This document shows positions 13,745 to 18,714 of a DNA stretch of 18,714 nt, piece after piece. Each line of letters begins with the position of its first letter. The stretch's first letter is position 1. Source of the DNA: Planctomycetes bacterium UBA2386 (GTDB lineage: Bacteria > Planctomycetota > UBA1135 > UBA2386); the NCBI GenBank assembly GCA_002343845.1, contig DDSQ01000009.1:1-18714 (forward strand), read 5' to 3'. The notes beneath the pieces were generated by a model. The model had not been told where the DNA came from, did not search any database, and was given only the letters and a program-made list of their open reading frames with translations. The position numbers were made by a program, and so were the translations under genes.

Positions 13745-15445
13745 CTACGCCGGCTTGGCCAGGATCTCGCGACGAACGGCGGCCACGAGCTGGGCTGCGG
13801 CACCTCGTTGTTCCGCTGCAACGATGTGCGCCTCGGCCTCGACGCGCCGCCCGAGCAGCGCGCACGCCTGCGCGAGGTGAAGCAGCGGCGCCGCATCGTT
13901 CGGCGCCAGCGCATGCGCGCGCTGCAGTTGCCCGTGGCCATCGGCGACGCGGCCCGTCTCGACCAGCAGGATGCCCAGCCGGTTGTGCGCGTCCGCCGAC
14001 GTGTCGTCCAGACGCAGCGCGCGTCGCAGCAGTCGTTCGGCTCGCCGCAGCCGGCCACGCTTGTGCTCGACGAGCCCGAGCAGATACCACGACTCCGCCG
14101 CTCCGGCCGCCACCTTCGCGAGCGTGCGCGCCGCCGACGAGGCGTCCGCGAGGTCGCTGCGGGCGATCGCCTGCTCGACGCGCTGCATGCCGGTCCACAG
14201 CCCCGACACTCCGGTCAGCCGCGCGAACCGCCTCGCTTGCACGGCGACGACGGGCGACAGCCCGAGCTGCAACGCCTGCGCGAACGCCGTGTGGGCGCGG
14301 CCGACGTCGTCGAGCAGCATGCACGCGCGCCCGAACTCGAAGTGCAGCATCGCGTTCGTCGGTTCCTTCTGCAGCGCCTTGCCGACGATCGCGCACGCCA
14401 GCGACGGTTGGTCCTCCTCGATCAGGAACGACGCCACCAGCCGCGCCACGGCGACCGGCAGGTCGTCCATCCCGACGAGTTCGCGAACCAGCGCGCCGCG
14501 CGCTTCCCGGTCTTCGGTGCGGTCGCACGCCGCCGCGAGTTGCGCCAACGCCGCCGGGCTCGCGACGCCCAGCCGCCGCGCATTCTCGACCACGGCGCGC
14601 ACGTCGTCGTAGCGCCCGAGCTTGAAGGCTTGGGCCGCCGCCCGCTCGACGAGTTCGGGGCGCTCGGGCCGCTGCGTCGCCGCCCGGCAGGCGACCGTCG
14701 CCGCGGTCGCGGCATCGCCAGCCGCCAGCAGCAACGCGTCGAGCCGTTCCAGGCGTTCCACGGCCGAGACCAGCGCGGCCAGCGGCGCCAACACCGCCGC
14801 ACACTCCTCGCGGCGCTCCCCGCGGCGCAGCAGGTGCGCGACGAAGTCGAACACCAGGTCCTGGACGTCGACGTCGGCGGCGGCGAGCGCCGTGCAGCGA
14901 CGCGCCGCGCGCAGCGGATCACCCGCGGTCTCCGGCAGGTTCGCTTCGCGGCGCAGCAGTTCGTCCTTGAGCACGAGGTACCAGCCGAGCGTCTCGCCTT
15001 GCAGCCGGGTCACCGGTTGTGGTCGGCCTTCCCACCCGAGCTGGTCGGCGATCTCGAATTCGAGCCGCGGCAGCACCGCGAGCGGCGTGCGCGGATCGAA
15101 CGGCACGTCGATCGTCATGCGCACGTTCCGCGACGCGGCGTCGATCAGGCGCCAGTGCAGCGTCGAACCGCGCACGATGCCGTCGACCAGGAGCGACACG
15201 TCGGACTGCTTGTGCACCGACGCGAGCACGCCCGGTTCGAGCAGTGACGACGGCCGCAGGAAGTCGCGCTTGCCCTCGAGCAGGCCGAGGAACGGAAAGA
15301 ACCGCGCGCCACGATCGACGACGGCGTTGAGCCGGGCGACGAGCAGCCGTGGCAGTTGCCGCGCCAGCACTTCGTACGGCGCCGCGCCCGGCACGGGCAC
15401 GAGACCGTCGGCGACGGCGAAGGCGAACACCACGGGGCCGGACAT
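13745..15445 (-). CDS. Large TPR-repeat protein with an N-terminal alpha/beta domain
   Basis: A 566-residue protein without a signal peptide. Residues about 1-135 form an alpha/beta domain (VVFAFAVADGLVPVPGAAPY, then FFPFLGLLEGKRDF, VSLLVDGIVRGSTLHWRLID) that recalls the TolB-N-like domain found before TPRs in bacterial signalling proteins; this is a weak impression. From about residue 190 to the end the protein is helical, with clear TPR units near the C-terminus: SWYLLGLVEHKRGRLRRAER and AHNRLGILLVETGRVADGHG with LAPND. It ends with a helix of about 25 residues. The ATG at 15445 has no Shine-Dalgarno sequence. It lies 53 bases upstream of kynU, so cotranscription with the kynurenine genes is possible but not shown. 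Confidence 0.8.
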   Translation of the reverse strand: MSGPVVFAFAVADGLVPVPGAAPYEVLARQLPRLLVARLNAVVDRGARFFPFLGLLEGKRDFLRPSSLLEPGVLASVHKQSDVSLLVDGIVRGSTLHWRLIDAASRNVRMTIDVPFDPRTPLAVLPRLEFEIADQLGWEGRPQPVTRLQGETLGWYLVLKDELLRREANLPETAGDPLRAARRCTALAAADVDVQDLVFDFVAHLLRRGERREECAAVLAPLAALVSAVERLERLDALLLAAGDAATAATVACRAATQRPERPELVERAAAQAFKLGRYDDVRAVVENARRLGVASPAALAQLAAACDRTEDREARGALVRELVGMDDLPVAVARLVASFLIEEDQPSLACAIVGKALQKEPTNAMLHFEFGRACMLLDDVGRAHTAFAQALQLGLSPVVAVQARRFARLTGVSGLWTGMQRVEQAIARSDLADASSAARTLAKVAAGAAESWYLLGLVEHKRGRLRRAERLLRRALRLDDTSADAHNRLGILLVETGRVADGHGQLQRAHALAPNDAAPLLHLAQACALLGRRVEAEAHIVAAEQRGAAAQLVAAVRREILAKPA

Positions 15446-15515
15446 GTGCGGCGTCTATCGAGCGCCGGGGCGGCGGCACCGCTGGCGACCGGCTGGCCTC
15501 GGTGGCATCGCGCCG

Positions 15516-15905
15516 TCAGGGAACGGGCCGCGGCGGCGGCACCGGCGTCGCGCGAGGATCTGCGCCGTCGGCGTCGCGCAGCGTGACGACGACTTCGTGC
15601 GGGGCGCCGTTCCGGCCGGCGACGAGGCGCCAGACGCGCGAGCCGATCGCCGTGGCGAGGGCCCCACGGTCCGCGCCATGCGCCGCGCGGGCATGCACGC
15701 ACAGGCGGGTGCGATCGCCCTCCGTCTCGGTGAACAGGCCGACGTTGCCGACCAGCGAAGCGCCGAACTCCGCGGCGAGCATGGCCCCGGACACGGCTGG
15801 CGTTCGGCCCGGTGGCCGATGCTCGGACAGCCGTCGCATCGACGCGGCCAGAGCGAGGCAGCCTGCCAGGCCCACGCCGAAGATCACCAGCAGCGACGCG
15901 CGCAT
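15516..15905 (-). CDS. Small membrane-anchored or lipoprotein-like protein
   Basis: A 129-residue protein starting MRASLLVIFGVGLAGCLALAA. LAGC fits a lipobox with cysteine at residue 16, but the hydrophobic stretch continues past it, so a membrane anchor is also possible. The mature part has beta-strand-like stretches (GASLVGNVGLFTETEGDRTRLCVH, APHEVVVTLRDADG) and a proline-rich tail. No family is recognised. The ATG at 15905 is chosen over upstream in-frame options because the signal-like segment then stands at the N-terminus and AAAGGG lies about 6 bases before it. It is divergent from the zinc-ribbon gene. Confidence 0.65.
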   Translation of the reverse strand: MRASLLVIFGVGLAGCLALAASMRRLSEHRPPGRTPAVSGAMLAAEFGASLVGNVGLFTETEGDRTRLCVHARAAHGADRGALATAIGSRVWRLVAGRNGAPHEVVVTLRDADGADPRATPVPPPRPVP

Positions 15906-16006
15906 GCCGCCCTTTCGGCCACGGGACGGCCAGAACGGGAGCCGGGGAGGGACACGGCGCAGCGCCACCCGGGGCGCGATGCGAACAAGAATCCCGCCCC
16001 CAGGCA

Positions 16007-16034
16007 TTGCCTTGCACGCAGCAGTCGGTATGCA
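16007..16034 (+). promoter_or_regulatory. Candidate promoter for the zinc-ribbon gene
   Basis: TTGCCT at 16007-16012 and TATGCA at 16029-16034 are separated by 16 bases. Each matches the sigma-70 consensus at four of six positions. It lies in the 172-base divergent region, about 43 bases before the ATG at 16078. This is a weak prediction. Confidence 0.28.
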
Positions 16035-16077
16035 TCGGCGACGCCCTCCCAGGGGCGTCCCTCCGAACCCGATCGCC

Positions 16078-16449
16078 ATGGGCAAAATCGTCAGGTGCCG
16101 CGAGTGCGGCAAGGTCTACCGCGAGCTCGACGAACTCGAGGACCTGCGCGACAACGACAGCGTCTGCCTGGTGTGCAACAACACCATCGAAGTGCCCGAT
16201 TGGGACCGGGTTCTCGCTTCCTACGAAGACGAGGACGCCGAGGGCGGCGAGGACGACGACGACTGGGAAGACGAGGACGAGGAGCAGGAAGCGGACGCCG
16301 ACTCCGAGGAAGCGGGCGCCAGCGCCGAGTTCGACGAGGTCGACGACGGCAAGGACGATGAGGACGACGACGAAGACGACGACGACGAGGACGAGGACGA
16401 CGAGGATGAAGACGAGGACGAGGACGAAGACGAGGACGACGAGAAGTAG
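16078..16449 (+). CDS. Zinc-ribbon protein with a very acidic C-terminal tail
   Basis: A 123-residue protein in two parts. Residues 1-45 form a small zinc ribbon with paired cysteines: CREC at 7-10 and CLVC at 30-33. From about residue 49 to the end it is dominated by Asp and Glu, broken only by a few Gly, Ala, Ser, Trp and Gln, and residues 93-122 are 30 consecutive acidic residues before a final lysine. No catalytic motif is present and I do not recognise a named family. The acidic tail could mimic nucleic acid or bind basic proteins or metal ions, which is inference. The start at 16078 is set by the first cysteine pair; a long upstream open frame is not coding-like. No Shine-Dalgarno sequence is visible. 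Confidence 0.82.
   Translation: MGKIVRCRECGKVYRELDELEDLRDNDSVCLVCNNTIEVPDWDRVLASYEDEDAEGGEDDDDWEDEDEEQEADADSEEAGASAEFDEVDDGKDDEDDDEDDDDEDEDDEDEDEDEDEDEDDEK
16354..16443 (+). repeat. GAN trinucleotide tract coding for 30 acidic residues
   Basis: Thirty consecutive codons are all GAC, GAT, GAA or GAG. The tract is mostly GAC and GAG mixtures, which could expand or contract by slippage or recombination. It lies at the end of the zinc-ribbon gene. Confidence 0.95.
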
Positions 16450-16451
16450 CT

Positions 16452-16469
16452 GAGCGAGCTGCTCCGCTC
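16452..16469 (+). terminator. Short hairpin just after the zinc-ribbon gene
   Basis: GAGCG at 16452-16456 pairs with CGCTC at 16465-16469, with two further pairs around a bulge inside. It starts 3 bases after the TAG stop. No T-run follows, so it is a weak terminator candidate. Confidence 0.25.
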
Positions 16470-16523
16470 GCGCGCGACCGCGACACCACCCGATCGCGCT
16501 GCACGCGCGCCAACTTGTCAGCC

Positions 16524-16542
16524 CAGGCGCCGCGAACGCCTG
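16524..16542. terminator. Hairpin in the gap before the response regulator
   Basis: CAGGCG (16524-16529) and CGCCTG (16537-16542) form a perfect 6-pair stem with a 7-base loop. It lies 75 bases past the zinc-ribbon stop and about 150 bases before the response regulator start. No T-run is present. The remainder of the 16450-16690 gap shows no gene and no convincing promoter boxes. Confidence 0.28.
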
Positions 16543-16690
16543 CCAATCTGGCCGCGAAAGACCGTCTCAGGCCCCCTGCTGATCCGCCAGTCAGGACGTA
16601 GGTTGTTCTCAGGAAGACGGTTGCAGCGGACCGACCCCACGGGCACAGGCGTTGCGTTGCGCGCGCCCTTTCTCCCCGCCCATTCCCACA

Positions 16691-17134
16691 ATGCCCCAGA
16701 GCTTCCGAGTGCTGCTCGTCGAAGACGATGACTCCCTGAGGAGCTGCCTCTCGGAGTTCCTGGGCAACCAGGGCTGGGAAGTCGGGGCAGCAGGCACCGC
16801 GGCGGAAGCGCTGCACATGATCCGCAGGCAGCGGTTCGACTTCTCGCTCGTCGACTTCCACCTGCCGGGCATGACCGGGCTCGAGCTGTTCCAGCAGATG
16901 GCCGCGCTCCGCCCCCTGCCCGCGATCCTGATGTCGGGCCTCGCGTCACTCGAAGAGGCCGCCGCCGCCCAGCACGCCGGCTTCTTCACGTTCCTGCGCA
17001 AGCCGCTCGACCTCCTCAGGCTGCGGGCGTCGCTGCAGCTGCTGATCCAGACGCACTTCGGCGGTCCACTCGCGCCCACTGCCGCGCACCGGCCGCCGTC
17101 CAAGCCCTCCCCGCCGTCGCGACCGGGCCGCTGA
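16691..17134 (+). CDS. Single-domain response regulator (CheY-like receiver)
   Basis: A 147-residue protein consisting of one receiver domain and a short proline-rich tail. Acidic-pocket residues lie in VEDDDS (10-15). The phosphorylated aspartate is Asp55 in SLVDFHLPGMTG, the conserved Ser/Thr is Ser82 in LMSG, and the lysine is Lys104 in RKP. There is no DNA-binding output domain. The tail from about residue 122 is basic and proline-rich (HRPPSKPSPPSRPGR). No histidine kinase lies nearby, so it is an orphan. The ATG at 16691 is chosen because the fold begins a few residues later. It is followed 59 bases downstream by groES on the same strand, which could make it part of the chaperonin transcript. 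Confidence 0.88.
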   Translation: MPQSFRVLLVEDDDSLRSCLSEFLGNQGWEVGAAGTAAEALHMIRRQRFDFSLVDFHLPGMTGLELFQQMAALRPLPAILMSGLASLEEAAAAQHAGFFTFLRKPLDLLRLRASLQLLIQTHFGGPLAPTAAHRPPSKPSPPSRPGR

Positions 17135-17193
17135 AGCGCCCGCCCCCACGACGACTCTCCCTTTCGAAACCACTCCCCGTTCGAGAACTGCAC

Positions 17194-17502
17194 ATGTCGA
17201 AGACCAAGACCATGACCGTGACTCCCCTCGGCGACCGCGTGCTCGTGAAGCGCGTCGCTGCCGACGACAAGACCAAGGGCGGCATCATCCTCCCGGACAC
17301 CGCGAAGGAGAAGCCGCGCGAGGGCATCGTCGTCGCCGTCGGCAACGGCAAGCTGCTCGACACCGGCAAGCGGCAGGAGATGTCGGTCAAGAAGAACGAC
17401 CGCGTGCTGTTCTCTTCCTACGCCGGCTCCGAGATCAAGATGGACGGCGACGAGATGCTGATCCTCGGCGAGGACGAGATCCTCGCGGTGATCGAGAACT
17501 GA
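17194..17502 (+). CDS. groES: Co-chaperonin GroES (Cpn10)
   Basis: This 102-residue protein caps the GroEL ring as a heptamer in the cytoplasm during ATP-driven protein folding. [10 protein letters not shown] (11-20) and the mobile loop around [13 protein letters not shown] (29-41), whose hydrophobic IIL contacts GroEL, identify it. [30 protein letters not shown] and the closing [10 protein letters not shown] complete the fold. The ATG at 17194 gives about five more residues than common GroES proteins; Met7 is an alternative start. No HrcA-type CIRCE inverted repeat is present in the 59 bases upstream. groEL follows after 42 bases, the usual order. Confidence 0.97.
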   Translation: MSKTKTMTVTPLGDRVLVKRVAADDKTKGGIILPDTAKEKPREGIVVAVGNGKLLDTGKRQEMSVKKNDRVLFSSYAGSEIKMDGDEMLILGEDEILAVIEN

Positions 17503-17544
17503 TCGCGCTGCCCACACCCCGAACCCCACACCGAGAACAATCCC

Positions 17545-18714
<1,170 letters not shown>

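Noticed and set aside
12528..15247. Long plus-strand frames opposite kynU and the 566-residue TPR gene
   Set aside because: Low-complexity Arg/Ala/His composition and no motifs. The minus-strand products have recognisable families.
15349..16077. Extended N-terminus for the zinc-ribbon protein from an upstream in-frame start
   Set aside because: The extra 243 residues overlap two minus-strand genes and are Arg/Pro-rich without motifs. The ATG at 16078 directly precedes the zinc ribbon.
17164..17184. Inverted repeat TCGAA-N11-TTCGA just before groES as a possible operator
   Set aside because: Only five pairs and no resemblance to the CIRCE sequence (TTAGCACTC-N9-GAGTGCTAA). It could easily be chance.

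Overview
The window is uniformly GC-rich DNA with tightly packed genes. Its gene content points to a free-living bacterium of the Planctomycetota or a similar lineage: secreted TPR proteins, a Tat-exported DUF5703 glycoside hydrolase-like enzyme, an ECF sigma factor, a kynurenine pathway, and many starts without a Shine-Dalgarno sequence. The phylum assignment is inference only, because no rRNA or other decisive marker is present. No gene-free stretch exceeds 300 bases. The largest is the 241 bases before the response regulator.

Left part (1-5950, all on the minus strand). Read in the direction of transcription, it holds a lone xdhC with a hairpin after its stop, a secreted repeat-type protein, a plsC-type acyltransferase, an ECF sigma factor, a secreted TPR protein, a small lipoprotein-like protein, tRNA-Val(UAC), and the N-terminal 334 residues of a type I restriction-modification methylase (hsdM), which runs off the left edge. 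In hand-counted sample lines hsdM is visibly less GC-rich than its neighbours, and it lies just beyond the 3' end of the tRNA, so this may be the edge of a genomic island.

Middle part. A large exported DUF5703 enzyme (6056-8845, plus strand) is divergent from xdhC. A LamG-like domain appears to be inserted into its catalytic barrel. It converges on a minus-strand group of two related small membrane proteins and a SprT-like zinc protein. Further right is a minus-strand kynurenine operon: kynU (kynureninase), kynB (kynurenine formamidase), a RidA-family protein, a lipoprotein and a HAD hydrolase. The last four are chained by ATGA/ATGA/GTGA start-stop overlaps. KynB and KynU together convert N-formylkynurenine to anthranilate and alanine (or the 3-hydroxy forms). 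The RidA-like protein lacks the usual catalytic arginine.

Right part. A 566-residue TPR protein and a small membrane or lipoprotein-like gene lie on the minus strand. A divergent gene encodes a 123-residue protein with an N-terminal zinc ribbon and an extremely acidic tail ending in 30 consecutive Asp/Glu residues. Then come a single-domain response regulator, groES, and the first 390 codons of groEL, all on the plus strand. No CIRCE (HrcA) operator is visible before groES, so chaperonin control here is likely of another kind.

The most unusual items are the acidic-tail zinc ribbon protein, the LamG insertion in the DUF5703 enzyme, the RidA variant translationally coupled to kynurenine catabolism, and the orphan response regulator placed directly before groESL.
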